Of a stretch of DNA of 64,000 nucleotides, positions 25,898 through 35,104 are shown in pieces. The position numbers were made by a program, and so were the translations under genes. Position 1 is the stretch's first letter, and every line of letters begins with the position of its first letter. The stretch comes from Sphingomonas sinipercae (GTDB lineage Bacteria; Pseudomonadota; Alphaproteobacteria; Sphingomonadales; Sphingomonadaceae), in assembly GCF_011302055.1 (NCBI RefSeq), contig NZ_CP049871.1, positions 1,818,501 through 1,882,500 on the forward strand, given 5' to 3'. The notes below the pieces were generated by a model. The model was not told the origin of the DNA and ran no database searches. It worked only from the letters and a program-made list of their open reading frames with translations.

Positions 25898-26413
25898 GTG
25901 ATTCGGGCTTTGGCGGTTTTCGGGCTGGTCGCGATGATGTCGCCATCCGCCGCGAATGCCCAATGGCTGACCCAGGACGGGGACGAGGCAACCGATAGCA
26001 GCGGCAATCGGACGTACACGACGCCCGGCGGAGCGGAGGTGGTCGCGGCCAAGTTGCTTGCGGGGATGCGGTTGGAGCAACGCCAGCGCGACCTCTGCTG
26101 GGAATTGGGGTGCCTGGTCATCGTCAACGCCTCGAAGGTTCACCAGGTCGAGGGATTTTACGTCGGTGAGCAGCGCCGAGGCCGCGCTTCCTGGAGCCAG
26201 AACCAGTTTGGCAAGCCGTTGCTGCCGCGCCGGGCCACCTTCCGCTTCAAGATGAACGGCCGGGATTGCGAGCGGCCGGTCCGCTTCGTGTTTCGCGACT
26301 CACGAACCCGTGAGCGCATCGAAGTCCTGGACCGGGTGAACTTCTGTCCGACTCCGCACGTCGATTCCCTGCTGAAGCTGAACGTGTTTCGGCCGAACGT
26401 AATTATCGAGTGA
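25898..26413 (+). CDS. Secreted protein of unknown function
   Basis: 171 residues from a GTG at 25898, starting 11 bases after the DsbA-like gene. A signal peptide (VFGLVAMMSPSAANA, cleavage near residue 22) leads into a mature protein with four cysteines: a close pair in LCWELGCLV (about 67 and 71), GRDCERP and NFCPTP. These could form disulfides made by its neighbour DsbA. I recognise no catalytic motif or family. It converges with the next gene, leaving only 6 bases between the stops. The GTG start is chosen because the signal peptide begins directly there. Confidence 0.65.
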   Translation: MIRALAVFGLVAMMSPSAANAQWLTQDGDEATDSSGNRTYTTPGGAEVVAAKLLAGMRLEQRQRDLCWELGCLVIVNASKVHQVEGFYVGEQRRGRASWSQNQFGKPLLPRRATFRFKMNGRDCERPVRFVFRDSRTRERIEVLDRVNFCPTPHVDSLLKLNVFRPNVIIE

Positions 26414-26419
26414 GGCAGG

Positions 26420-26899
26420 CTAGTCCGCGCGCGGCGGCGCGTGGATCGACCCGATGATGCAGCCGGCCAGCTTGACCAGCTCCGGGTGGGCAATCGTCGG
26501 CCGGTCGCTGCCCGCGTCTCGAAGGCTGATGCGCACCAGATAGCTGCGCAGCGGGTCCGGCCCGACGCAGCGGACCTGGTGGTCGGCGCTCCGCCACTCG
26601 GGATCGAAGGCTATCACCGCGACTTCAGCGCCATGGTGCTTGAGGTGTGCCGCTGGATCGACGCACTTCAGGCTCCTGATGCATTTGCTGCCGACGCCGA
26701 CGCTTTGAAGCTTGTTGAGGTAGGCACTGAGATAGCCTCGCTCCGCGAGCCGGCGAACGGCCGTCGTCAGCGCAGCCTTGGTGCTAAGGTCCTTGCTCGC
26801 GACGATCAGCAGCGGCTGCACCGGCACGGGCGGCGGCATTGCGGCGGCGCTCGATACGCCTGCCAGCGTCACCGCGACCGGTACTGCGACTTTCCACAT
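26420..26899 (-). CDS. Secreted protein of unknown function
   Basis: 159 residues. The start is the ATG at 26899, which has AGGAG 9 bases upstream; a longer in-frame reading lacks this site and is Ser/Arg-rich. The signal peptide is MWKVAVPVAVTLAGVSSAAA. The mature part includes GVGSKCIRSLKCVDPAAHLKHH and QVRCVGPDPLRSYLVRIS, with four cysteines in the mature part. The end segment HPELVKLAGCIIGSIH is hydrophobic. I recognise no family. It lies four bases downstream of the rlmE remnant on the same strand, so it may be co-transcribed with it. Confidence 0.65.
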   Translation of the reverse strand: MWKVAVPVAVTLAGVSSAAAMPPPVPVQPLLIVASKDLSTKAALTTAVRRLAERGYLSAYLNKLQSVGVGSKCIRSLKCVDPAAHLKHHGAEVAVIAFDPEWRSADHQVRCVGPDPLRSYLVRISLRDAGSDRPTIAHPELVKLAGCIIGSIHAPPRAD

Positions 26900-26903
26900 A
26901 GGC

Positions 26904-27571
26904 TTACTCCTGGCCTGCGCCCTTGAACCCCTGGGCGACGACATACCACTCACTCGAATCCTTGCGGCTGGCCGGCGGCTTGGCGTGCTTGACCGAAGTG
27001 AAGTGCCGCTTGAGCTCGGCGACGAGGTGGTTGTCGGCGCCGCCGGCAAGCACTTTGGCCACGTAAGCGCCGCCCGGTCGAAGCATTTGCGCGGCGAATT
27101 CTAACCCCGCCTCGACTAGCCCCATCGTTCGCAGGTGATCGGTCTGCGGATGGCCTACGGTGTTCGCCGCCATGTCGGAAAGGACCAGGTCGGCCGGCCC
27201 GCCCAGCGCTTCGCGCAGCCGGTCGGGGCGGCGTCGTCCATGAAATCCATCTGCAGGATTTCGACGCCGGGGATCGGCTCGGTGGGAAGCAGGTCGATTC
27301 CGGCAATCCGCGCTTCTGGGGCACGGCGGCGCACGACCTGGCTCCAGCCGCCGGGCGCAATACCAAGGTCGATCACCGCCTTCGCGCCCTTCAACAGCTT
27401 GAAGCGGTCGTCGAGTTCGAGCAGCTTGTAGGCGGCGCGGCTGCGGTAGTTTTCCGCTTTCGCGCGGCGCACGTAGGGATCGTTAAGTTGCCGCTCCAGC
27501 CAGCGGGTCGAAGATGCGGTTCGGCGCCGCGCGGTCTTGACGCGCTGGCGCGGCCCGCTGCCCCCGGTCAC
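26904..27571 (-). pseudogene. rlmE: 23S rRNA 2'-O-ribose methyltransferase RlmE, split by a one-base frameshift
   Basis: RlmE (RrmJ/FtsJ) methylates U2552 of 23S rRNA. The first frame runs from GTG at 27571 and reads normally through DPYVRRAKAENYRSRAAYK and APGGWSQVV to MDFMDDAAP, then becomes nonsense. The continuation SDMAANTVGHPQTDHLRT to FKGAGQE lies in the neighbouring frame (to 26904). One extra base in the C-run read as GGGG on the plus strand at 27225-27228 would restore the whole protein. Together the two parts keep the K-D-K-E catalytic set (AAYK, SDMA, AKVLAG, SSEW). All other conserved sequence is intact, so the lesion is either recent or a sequencing error. The start overlaps the phosphatase stop by 4 bases. 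Confidence 0.85.
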
Positions 27572-28626
27572 AGGACGTGGCCGTCGCGCGCCATCAGCGA
27601 GCGCAGGATGCCCTCGCGAATGCCGCGGTCGGCGATGCCCAGGTTGGCTGCCGGCCAGATTTCCAGGATCGCCTCAAGAATCGCGCAGCCGGCGACGACC
27701 AGGTCGGCACGCTCCGCGCCGATGCACGGCAGGCTGGCCCGCTCTTCGAAGCTCATCTCGGCGATCATCGTACTGATCTCATGCATCGCCGCGATCGGCA
27801 CATGCAGCCCGTCGACCGCGCGGCGGTCGTACATCGGCAGCGCCAGGTGGACGCTGGCGAGCGTCGTTACCGTCCCGCTGGTGCCCAGCAGGCGGATGTC
27901 GTCGCGCTCGCGCGGCAGCGTGGAAGCGAAGGATTCGAACGAGCGGCGGGCACGTTCACGCATCCGGCGATAGGCCAGCAGCCGGTCATCGCCTTCGATC
28001 GCTTCACGCCCTTCGCTTTCCGTCAGCGAGACCACGCCCCACGGCGCGCTCCACCAGCTACGGATCTTGGGTATGCCCTCGACATGGTCGACCAGCACCA
28101 GCTCGGTCGATCCCCCGCCGATATCGAAGATCAGCGCGGGGCCATCGCCGGGTTCGAGCAGCTTGTGGCAGCCGAGCATGGCCAGCCGCGCTTCCTCCGC
28201 CGGCGGGATGACTTCCAGGACAATTCCCGTCTCTTCGCGAACGCGATTGACGAAGGCGCGTCCATTGGCAGCGCGGCGGCAGGCTTCGGTCGCGACCGAA
28301 CGGGCCAGCGACACGTTGCGGCGGCGAAGCTTGTCCGCGCACACCGCGAGCGCGGCCACGGCGCGGTCCATTGCATGATCGGCCAGCCGGCCGGTCTGGG
28401 ACAGGCCTTCGCCAAGGCGCACGATCCGCGAAAAGGCGTCGATGACGGTAAAGCCCTCATCGCTCGGGCGAGCGATCAGCAATCGGCAATTGTTGGTGCC
28501 AAGGTCGACGGCGGCGTAGGTGTGCCGCGTCTGAACGCGGTGCTCGCCGCCTGGATGCGGCATTTCGGCGGTGGCCGGCCCTGGCCGGAAGGCCGGCGCC
28601 GGCGCGTTGGCGGCAATTTGCGCCAT
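27568..28626 (-). CDS. Ppx/GppA family phosphatase
   Basis: 352 residues. The ASKHA-type actin-like ATPase fold begins AAVDLGTNNCRLLIA (about 38-52, phosphate-binding loop 1). The catalytic acidic residue lies in PPAEEARLAMLG, phosphate loop 2 is FDIGGGSTELV, and a third loop is LLGTSGTVTTLA. Family members hydrolyse polyphosphate or (p)ppGpp (exopolyphosphatase or pppGpp phosphohydrolase); which one cannot be told here. It lacks the C-terminal HD domain of the long E. coli enzymes. It leads the ppx-rlmE pair with a 4-base overlap, a pairing I know from alphaproteobacteria. The N-terminal 20 residues are Ala/Pro-rich, so an internal start near MPHPGGE is possible. Confidence 0.9.
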   Translation of the reverse strand: MAQIAANAPAPAFRPGPATAEMPHPGGEHRVQTRHTYAAVDLGTNNCRLLIARPSDEGFTVIDAFSRIVRLGEGLSQTGRLADHAMDRAVAALAVCADKLRRRNVSLARSVATEACRRAANGRAFVNRVREETGIVLEVIPPAEEARLAMLGCHKLLEPGDGPALIFDIGGGSTELVLVDHVEGIPKIRSWWSAPWGVVSLTESEGREAIEGDDRLLAYRRMRERARRSFESFASTLPRERDDIRLLGTSGTVTTLASVHLALPMYDRRAVDGLHVPIAAMHEISTMIAEMSFEERASLPCIGAERADLVVAGCAILEAILEIWPAANLGIADRGIREGILRSLMARDGHVL

Positions 28627-28743
28627 TTTTATCGCCCGTTCATATGCTCCACCGCCGGTTGGTCCGACGGCTGACTTGCGGCGAATGTAAGCCTGAATGC
28701 GTCGTCAGGGCAAGTTTGCGGGCTCGGAGCCGCCCGCGCGGCG

Positions 28744-28772
28744 TTGACAGTCGCCGCTCCAAGTCCCTATTT
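28744..28772 (+). promoter_or_regulatory. Probable tRNA-Gln promoter
   Basis: Perfect -35 TTGACA (28744-28749), 17 bases, CTATTT (28767-28772). The expected transcription start is about 24 bases before the mature tRNA. Confidence 0.65.
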
Positions 28773-28802
28773 CGCCGCGCCGCATAGCCTTCCGGCCGGC
28801 AA

Positions 28803-28876
28803 TGCCCCGTCGTCTAATGGTAAGACTACGGACTCTGACTCCGTCAATTGAGGTTCGAATCCTCACGGGGCATCCA
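28803..28876 (+). tRNA. tRNA-Gln (anticodon CTG)
   Basis: Complete cloverleaf. Acceptor TGCCCCG pairs with CGGGGCA. The anticodon stem ACGGA (28828-28832) and TCCGT (28840-28844) enclose loop CTCTGAC with anticodon CTG at 28835-28837. The T arm is GAGG-TTCGAAT-CCTC. The CCA end is encoded (28874-28876). It reads CAG codons. The discriminator base is T. Confidence 0.95.
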
Positions 28877-28966
28877 TTCCATCCGTTCGTCGGCTTGTCG
28901 AAGCGTCACTTGCGGCCAGTGTATTAGGCGACTAGGCCACCCGCGAATATTCGGGGGACGTAGTCA

Positions 28967-29842
28967 ATGCTGGAAATCGCGAACCTGTCGCACACCTACG
29001 CCAACGGCACGGTGGCACTGGATGACGTGAGCCTTTCGATTCCGCGCGGGATGTTCGGCCTGCTCGGCCCCAACGGTGCCGGCAAGTCGACCTTGATGCG
29101 CACTGTCGCCACTCTGCAGGAGCCGACGGCGGGAAGCATCCGCTTCGGCGACATCGATGTGCTTGCACAGCCGCAGGCGCTGCGCCGCCGGCTTGGCTAC
29201 CTGCCGCAGGATTTCGGCGTTTATCCGCGGGTTTCCGCCTATGCGATGCTTGACCAGGTCGCGGTGTTGAAGGGCGTCACCGGCAAGGGTGAACGCAAGG
29301 CGGTGGTCGAAACCCTGCTTAACCAGACCAACCTGTGGGCGGTGCGCGACAAGTCTATCGCTGGGTTCTCCGGCGGCATGCGCCAGCGCTTCGGCATTGC
29401 CCAAGCACTGATCGGCAACCCCGAACTGATCATCGTCGACGAACCGACCGCCGGCCTCGACCCGGAAGAGCGCAACCGCTTCCTCAACCTGCTCGCCGCG
29501 ATCGGCGACAACGTCGTCGTCATCCTGTCGACCCACATCGTCGACGACGTCGCCGACTTGTGCCCGCGCATGGCGGTGCTGGCCAACGGCCGGCTGCAGC
29601 TTGAAGGCAAGCCCACCGACCTGATCGCGTCGACCCGCGGCAAGGTGTGGCGCAAGGCCATCGCGCATTCGGAGCTGGAGCAATATCAGCAAAGCCACGA
29701 GGTGATTTCGACCCGCCTGTTCGCTGGCCAGACCATCGTTCACGTGCTTTCGGACAACAAGCCGGCCGGGTTTGAACCGGTCGAAGGCGGGCTTGAGGAC
29801 GTTTACTTCTCGACCCTGTCCACCCTCCGCCGCGCAGCCTGA
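28967..29842 (+). CDS. ABC transporter ATP-binding protein
   Basis: 291 residues of the ABC-2 (CcmA/NatA-like) exporter class. Walker A is GPNGAGKST at 34-42. The signature is FSGGMRQRFGIAQA, preceding Walker B LIIVDEPTAGLDPEE. The H-loop is STHIVDDVADLC. A C-terminal extension of about 70 residues follows, as in ATPases that pair with large permeases. It ends 11 bases before the permease-aminopeptidase fusion gene, with which it forms a two-gene unit. The ribosome-binding site is GGGGGA. The transported substrate is unknown. Confidence 0.93.
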   Translation: MLEIANLSHTYANGTVALDDVSLSIPRGMFGLLGPNGAGKSTLMRTVATLQEPTAGSIRFGDIDVLAQPQALRRRLGYLPQDFGVYPRVSAYAMLDQVAVLKGVTGKGERKAVVETLLNQTNLWAVRDKSIAGFSGGMRQRFGIAQALIGNPELIIVDEPTAGLDPEERNRFLNLLAAIGDNVVVILSTHIVDDVADLCPRMAVLANGRLQLEGKPTDLIASTRGKVWRKAIAHSELEQYQQSHEVISTRLFAGQTIVHVLSDNKPAGFEPVEGGLEDVYFSTLSTLRRAA

Positions 29843-29853
29843 GGGAAGCGAAC

Positions 29854-32800
29854 ATGATCCCCGGCATCATTCGCTTCGAGATCCGCTACCAGCTGCGCAA
29901 CCCGGTCTTCTGGGTCGCCGCCGCAATCTTCCTCCTGCTCGGCTTCGGCCTGACGGCAAGCGCGAACGTCAGCATCGGCACGCCCGGCGGCGTCCACAAG
30001 AATGCCGCCAACGCGATCGCTTCGGCGACCGCCATCTTCTCGCTGTTCTACGTGTTCGTCGTGACCGCTTTCGTTGCCAACGCGATCATCCGCGACGACG
30101 CGAGCGGCTTTTCGCCCATCGTGAGGGCGACCGCGGTGACGCCCCGGCAAATCGTTGCCGGACGCTTCATCGGCGGTTTGCTGATCGCCTGGCTGGGCTA
30201 TCTGGCCTTGCCGCTCGGGCTGCTGTTGGGATCGTCGATGCCATGGGTCGATCCGGAGACGGTCGGGCCGCAGGTTTTCGCATATTACGGCTGGCCGCTG
30301 CTCATTTTCGCGTTGCCGAACATCTTGTTCCTGTGCGCTGCGCTGTTCGCGCTCGCCACCCTTCTCCGGTCGATGATGGCGGCGTACATCGGCGCGATCA
30401 TCCTGGTGATGGGCTATTTGGCCGTGACCAGCATCCTTGCCCCCAAGGTGGAATATCGCGACGCCGTCGCCAGGTGGGACCCGCTTGGCGCCGGAGCGAT
30501 CGAGCGAGCGACCTTTTACTGGACTCAAAGCGAGCTCAACAGCCGGCTGATCGACCTTAGCGGCACCATCCTGTTCAACCGCGTGTGGACGCTGGCGCTC
30601 GCCGCGGTTTTCCTGGCCGTGACCTTCTGGCGCTTCACCATGACCGAGCGCGCGCCGTCGCGCCGCCGCCTTCGCAAGCTTGCCCGCCAGGAGCGCCGTT
30701 CGGCCGTCGCCGCCGCGGTTGCGCCTGTGCTCGGCGGCGAACGGGTGACCGCCAGCGACCTCACGCCATCGCGCTCGACTCAGTTCCTCACCCGGCTTCG
30801 GGTAGAAGTGCGGCAGGTGCTGACCAGCCCAGGACTCATCGTCCTGTTGCTGTTGTCCGTGGTATTCACCGGGATCAGCCTGTGGCTGTCGCAGTCGCGC
30901 TACGGAACGTCGGATTTCCCGACGGTCGCGGCGACGATCTCCAACGTGGAAGGCGGGTCGGGCCTGTTCCTGCTGATGATCGCCGCATTCTTTGGCGGGG
31001 AGCTGGTCTGGCGCGAGCGCGACCGCAAGCTCAACGAGCTGATCGATTCCACCGCTGCCCCAAGCTGGATCATCACCGTCCCGAAGATCCTCGCCATTTT
31101 CCTCGTCCTGCTGCTGGTGAACCTGGCTGGGGCGCTGACCGGCATCGTCTATCAACTGACCGAAGGTGCGAAGGTCATCGGTCTGTCGGACTATGTCACC
31201 TGGCTGATCGTGCCGGTCGCCCTCGACGCCCTGCTGATCGCCGTCCTGGCGGTCTTCGTCCAGGTACTCAGCCCTAACAAATATGTCGGGTGGGGAATCT
31301 TGTTCGTCTGGTTCGTGTCGGGGATCTTCCTGAACAACCTCGGCTACGGAAACCCGCTCTACACCTACGGGCGGACGCCGCAGGTTCCGCTGAGCGACTT
31401 TGTCGGCGCCGGCAGTTTCTGGATCGGCGCCTGGGTCCTGCGCATGTACTGGTTCTTCTTCGCAGTCGTGCTCGCGGTCCTGGCGCACCTGCTGTGGCCG
31501 CGCGGCACCGACCTTGCGGTGCGCGCCCGTGTCCGCCGCCTGCCGCGCATGGCGAGCACCCCCGCGCTGGTCATCGTCGGCATCGCCGGAGTATTGATGG
31601 CGGCGACCGGCGCCTACGCTTATTACAACATGAAGGTGCTCAACCGGTACCAGACCAGCGACGAAGCGGAAAAGTTCGTCGCCGACTATGAGCGCAAATA
31701 TCTGAAATACGAAAAGCTGCCGCAGCCCGCGGTGACCAAGGTCGCCCTCGACGTGCAGCTATATCCCAAGCAGAAAATGCTGGTCACCGACGGCGCCTAT
31801 GCGTTGGTCAACACGGGCACGACCCCGATCAGCGACATCCATGTCCGCAAGAGCGACCAGGATGCCGAGTGGCTGAAGCTGGATATCGCCGGCGCCAAGC
31901 TTGCAAGCGACGATGAAAAGTTCGGGTACCGGATCTATCGCCTGGCCAAGCCGCTGGCGCCGGGTGCATCGACGATGCTGCGCTTCAAGTCGCGAATTTG
32001 GCACCGGGGCTTTCGCGCCGGCTCGCCCGCCACGGATGTCATCGAGAATGGCACGTTTGCGAACAATTTCGACTTTGCGCCGGTCATCGGGATGGATCGC
32101 ACCAGCCTGCTTCGGGATCGGATCAAGCGCCGCCGCCAGGGCCTGCCGGCTGAACTTCGCACCGCCAAGCTTGAAGACATGAACGGCGCGCGGCGGAGTT
32201 ATTTCGGGGTCAGCTGGGTGATGTCCGACATCACGGTGACCACGGATGCCGACCAAACGCCGATCGCACCCGGCAACCAGGTGTCCGATACAGTCAAGGA
32301 CGGGCGGCGCACGGCCCGGTTCGTCAGCCCGGCGCCGATCCTCAATTTCTTCTCGATCCAGTCGGCAAGGTACAAGGTCGCTACGCTCAACCACAATGGG
32401 CTGAAGCTGTCGGTCTATTACCACCCGGACCACGATTGGAACGTCGACAAGATGCTCAAGGCGATGGCGAAGTCGCTCGATTACTACCGCGCGAACTTCG
32501 GCCCGTATCAGTTCAACTACGCCCGAATCATCGAATTCCCAGGCTATCGCAGCTTCGCGCAGGCGTTCGCCGGGACGATGCCTTATTCGGAATCGATCGG
32601 CTTCAACGCCAACACCAACGATCCCGACAAGATCGACTTCACGACCTATGTCGTCGCGCACGAAATGGGGCACCAATATTGGGCGCACCAGGTCGTCGGC
32701 GGCGACATGCAGGGCGCCACGAGCATGAGCGAGACGCTGGCCCAATATTCGGCGCTGATGACGATGAAGCAGATCTACGGCCCGGATAAGATTCGCCGGT

Positions 32801-33450
32801 TCCTGAAGTACGAGCTCGACAATTACCTGCGCAGCCGTGCCGGTGAAGCGGTCGAGGAACTGCCGCTCGAGCGCGTCGAAAACCAGGATTACATCCATTA
32901 TCGCAAGGGCGCCCTTGCCATGTACCTGCTGCAGGAGCGGCTGGGCGAGGATGCAGTGAACCGCGCCCTGTCCCGTTTCCTCGACGCCTGGCGCTTCAAG
33001 GGTCCGCCCTACCCGCGCTCGCTCGACATGATCGCCGAGTTCCGCAAGGAGGCGAAGACACCCGAACAACAGCGGTTGATCAGCGACCTGTTCAGCAAGA
33101 TCACGGTTTACGACCTGAAGGTGGTGGATGCGAAGACGCGGCACAGCGGCGATGGCTGGACCACGACGCTGACGCTTGCTGGCGAGAAGGCATACGCCAA
33201 TGGCAAGGGCGAGGAGACGAAGGCCAAGCTGGACGAGCAGGTCGAAATCGGGCTGTTCACCGCGCGGCCGGGCCTCGGCGCTTTCTCCGCCAAGGACGTG
33301 ATCGTCATAGAGCGGCAGCGGCTGCACAACGGCAATCAGCAAGTCGTCGTGAAGTCGAAGGTGAAGCCGGCGTTCGCGGGCGTCGATCCGTATAACTTCT
33401 TCATCGACCGCAACAGCGACGACAATGTGAAGGCCGTCACGGCCAGTTGA
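29854..33450 (+). CDS. ABC-2 permease fused to an M1-family aminopeptidase domain
   Basis: 1198 residues. The N-terminal 580 residues hold two ABC-2 permease modules, each with about six transmembrane helices. The first starts at residue 18 with VFWVAAAIFLLLGFG. The second starts near residue 325 after a charged linker. A further helix (about residues 570-590) leads to a large periplasmic region. That region contains the zinc motif HEMGH (936-940) with the third ligand Glu in SMSETLAQYS about 20 residues on, one residue further than in classical M1 enzymes. A Tyr/Gly-rich GTMPYSESIGF segment precedes it. It is probably an exporter that handles peptides at the periplasmic face. Substrate unknown. 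Confidence 0.9.
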   Translation: MIPGIIRFEIRYQLRNPVFWVAAAIFLLLGFGLTASANVSIGTPGGVHKNAANAIASATAIFSLFYVFVVTAFVANAIIRDDASGFSPIVRATAVTPRQIVAGRFIGGLLIAWLGYLALPLGLLLGSSMPWVDPETVGPQVFAYYGWPLLIFALPNILFLCAALFALATLLRSMMAAYIGAIILVMGYLAVTSILAPKVEYRDAVARWDPLGAGAIERATFYWTQSELNSRLIDLSGTILFNRVWTLALAAVFLAVTFWRFTMTERAPSRRRLRKLARQERRSAVAAAVAPVLGGERVTASDLTPSRSTQFLTRLRVEVRQVLTSPGLIVLLLLSVVFTGISLWLSQSRYGTSDFPTVAATISNVEGGSGLFLLMIAAFFGGELVWRERDRKLNELIDSTAAPSWIITVPKILAIFLVLLLVNLAGALTGIVYQLTEGAKVIGLSDYVTWLIVPVALDALLIAVLAVFVQVLSPNKYVGWGILFVWFVSGIFLNNLGYGNPLYTYGRTPQVPLSDFVGAGSFWIGAWVLRMYWFFFAVVLAVLAHLLWPRGTDLAVRARVRRLPRMASTPALVIVGIAGVLMAATGAYAYYNMKVLNRYQTSDEAEKFVADYERKYLKYEKLPQPAVTKVALDVQLYPKQKMLVTDGAYALVNTGTTPISDIHVRKSDQDAEWLKLDIAGAKLASDDEKFGYRIYRLAKPLAPGASTMLRFKSRIWHRGFRAGSPATDVIENGTFANNFDFAPVIGMDRTSLLRDRIKRRRQGLPAELRTAKLEDMNGARRSYFGVSWVMSDITVTTDADQTPIAPGNQVSDTVKDGRRTARFVSPAPILNFFSIQSARYKVATLNHNGLKLSVYYHPDHDWNVDKMLKAMAKSLDYYRANFGPYQFNYARIIEFPGYRSFAQAFAGTMPYSESIGFNANTNDPDKIDFTTYVVAHEMGHQYWAHQVVGGDMQGATSMSETLAQYSALMTMKQIYGPDKIRRFLKYELDNYLRSRAGEAVEELPLERVENQDYIHYRKGALAMYLLQERLGEDAVNRALSRFLDAWRFKGPPYPRSLDMIAEFRKEAKTPEQQRLISDLFSKITVYDLKVVDAKTRHSGDGWTTTLTLAGEKAYANGKGEETKAKLDEQVEIGLFTARPGLGAFSAKDVIVIERQRLHNGNQQVVVKSKVKPAFAGVDPYNFFIDRNSDDNVKAVTAS

Positions 33451-33456
33451 TCCCGG

Positions 33457-33491
33457 GCGGGAGAGGTGCAGCGCCTCTCCCGCTTGCTTTC
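33457..33491 (+). terminator. Terminator after the ABC-peptidase operon
   Basis: Perfect ten-pair stem GCGGGAGAGG (33457-33466) with CCTCTCCCGC (33474-33483), seven-base loop, followed by TTGCTTTCG. The T-run is short, so termination may be partial before the downstream same-strand gene. Confidence 0.7.
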
Positions 33492-33519
33492 GACGGCCGA
33501 ACGGCTACCCGCGCCAGCC

Positions 33520-34491
33520 ATGCCTTACGAACAGCACAAGCGCGTACTCGTCACCGGCGGCGCCGGCTTCCTCGGCTCGCATCTATGCGAGCGATTGCTG
33601 GAAAGCGGTCACGAAGTGCTGTGCGTCGACAATCTCTTCACCGGCACCCGCCGAAACATCGCGCACCTGCTCGACAACCCGAATTTCGAGTTCATGCGCC
33701 ACGACGTCACCTTCCCGCTCTATGTGGAGGTCGACGCAATCTACAATCTCGCCTGCCCGGCTTCGCCGATCCACTACCAGCACGACCCGATCCAGACGAC
33801 GAAGACCAGCGTGCATGGCGCGATCAATATGCTGGGCCTCGCCAAACGGCTGAACGTGCCGATCCTGCAGGCGTCGACCAGCGAAGTGTACGGCGATCCC
33901 GAAATGCACCCGCAGACCGAGGATTACTGGGGCCACGTCAACCCGATCGGGCAGCGCAGTTGCTACGACGAAGGCAAGCGGTGCGCCGAAACCCTCTTCT
34001 TCGATTACCACCGCCAGCTGGGCCTGAGCATCAAGGTGGCGCGCATCTTCAACACCTACGGCCCGCGGATGCACCCCAACGACGGCCGTGTCGTGTCGAA
34101 CTTCATCGTCCATGCGCTGCAGGGCAAGCCAATCACCGTCTATGGCGACGGCAGCCAGACGCGCAGCTTCTGCTACGTCGACGATTTGATCGACGGGCTG
34201 ATCCGGCTGATGAACTCACCCAAGGAAATCACCGGCCCGATCAACCTTGGCAACCCCAACGAGATGACGGTGCGGGAGCTTGCCGACAAGGTCATCGGCA
34301 AGACGGGGACCAACCAACCGGTCGAATATCTGGAGCTTCCCTCCGACGACCCGCGCCAGCGCCAGCCCGACATTACCCGGGCGCGCGAGCAGTTGGGCTG
34401 GGAGCCGCGGATGCCGCTCGATGAGGGCCTCGACAAGACGATCGCTTACTTCCGGAAACTGGGTGTCGCGGACACTGCAGCCGACGCCTAG
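33520..34491 (+). CDS. UDP-glucuronate decarboxylase (UDP-xylose synthase)
   Basis: 323 residues of the extended SDR family. NAD binding is at [19 protein letters not shown] (about 9-27). The catalytic Thr/Ser region is STSEVYGDP and the Tyr-x-x-x-Lys pair is YDEGK (Tyr149, Lys153). [19 protein letters not shown] is diagnostic of UXS-type decarboxylases rather than epimerases. The enzyme converts UDP-glucuronate to UDP-xylose for polysaccharide or LPS decoration. The start is the ATG at 33520 (MPYEQHKRV), not the longer upstream reading. The stop shares CTAG with the stop of the convergent regulator gene. No other sugar genes are adjacent. Confidence 0.92.
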   Translation: MPYEQHKRVLVTGGAGFLGSHLCERLLESGHEVLCVDNLFTGTRRNIAHLLDNPNFEFMRHDVTFPLYVEVDAIYNLACPASPIHYQHDPIQTTKTSVHGAINMLGLAKRLNVPILQASTSEVYGDPEMHPQTEDYWGHVNPIGQRSCYDEGKRCAETLFFDYHRQLGLSIKVARIFNTYGPRMHPNDGRVVSNFIVHALQGKPITVYGDGSQTRSFCYVDDLIDGLIRLMNSPKEITGPINLGNPNEMTVRELADKVIGKTGTNQPVEYLELPSDDPRQRQPDITRAREQLGWEPRMPLDEGLDKTIAYFRKLGVADTAADA

Positions 34492-34982
34492 AGCGCCGAG
34501 ATCCAATGTTCGAAGCGAGTCCGCAGCGACGGCCGTGAGGGGATGAAGCCGGGCGTATCCGCCTTCGCTTCGTCATCTCCATACATTTTGAGATTGAGCG
34601 GCAACTTCATGCGCAACGCCTCGCGCCCCCGCAACTTGTCTTCCGCCAGCGACAGCGCGCGGTGCACGTCCTCGGCGGTGAACGGCTTGGTCAGGCAGCC
34701 GAGCGCCAGGTCCGGCATCGGGAAGCTTGGCGCCTTCCCGCTGACGAACAGGCAGGGCACATCGAGCTGCTGGAGCCGCGCCGCCACGGCAAAGCCGGTC
34801 GAGCCGTTGGCAAGGTGAAGATCGACGAGGGCGATGTGCGGCTGGTGCCGTTCGGCGGCGTCGATCGCGGTATCCGCATCCTCGGCGGTGGCGACGACAT
34901 AATATCGGGGGTTATCCTCGACCAGATATTTGATCGTTGTGGCAAGCTGGACGTCGTCCTCGACGACTAGGATTTTCAACAC
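34488..34982 (-). CDS. Receiver-only response regulator
   Basis: 164 residues with a single CheY-like receiver. The acidic pocket is LVVEDD, the phospho-acceptor Asp is in [10 protein letters not shown], and the switch Ser/Lys pair is LFVSGK and TKPF. After about residue 120 there is no recognisable output domain. A Lys/Arg-containing tail ends FEHWISAL, which may be a docking segment. I prefer GTG at 34982, with GGAGAG about 8 bases upstream; TTG one codon later is possible. Single-domain receivers act in phosphorelays or by protein contact. No partner kinase adjoins it; the kinase at 36117 has its own regulator. Confidence 0.82.
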   Translation of the reverse strand: MLKILVVEDDVQLATTIKYLVEDNPRYYVVATAEDADTAIDAAERHQPHIALVDLHLANGSTGFAVAARLQQLDVPCLFVSGKAPSFPMPDLALGCLTKPFTAEDVHRALSLAEDKLRGREALRMKLPLNLKMYGDDEAKADTPGFIPSRPSLRTRFEHWISAL

Positions 34983-35030
34983 CTTGGTCTCTCCAAGCGG
35001 CCGCTGCGGGCCACGGGAGGAGGCTGCGCC

Positions 35031-35078
35031 AAACAAGGTTCGGCGCGAATCCCCTCTAAACGGGATTTACGCCGAACC
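35031..35078 (-). terminator. Large hairpin, probable terminator of the SleB-like gene
   Basis: Arms 35037-35053 and 35062-35078 (GGTTCGGCG…ATCCC / GGGAT…CGCCGAACC) form a 17-pair stem with two mismatches and an eight-base loop. On the leftward strand it is followed by TTGTTT. It also sits in the leader of the receiver gene, so an attenuator role is possible. Confidence 0.65.
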
Positions 35079-35104
35079 GAGCGATAGGAGAGTCAGGGCG
35101 TCGA

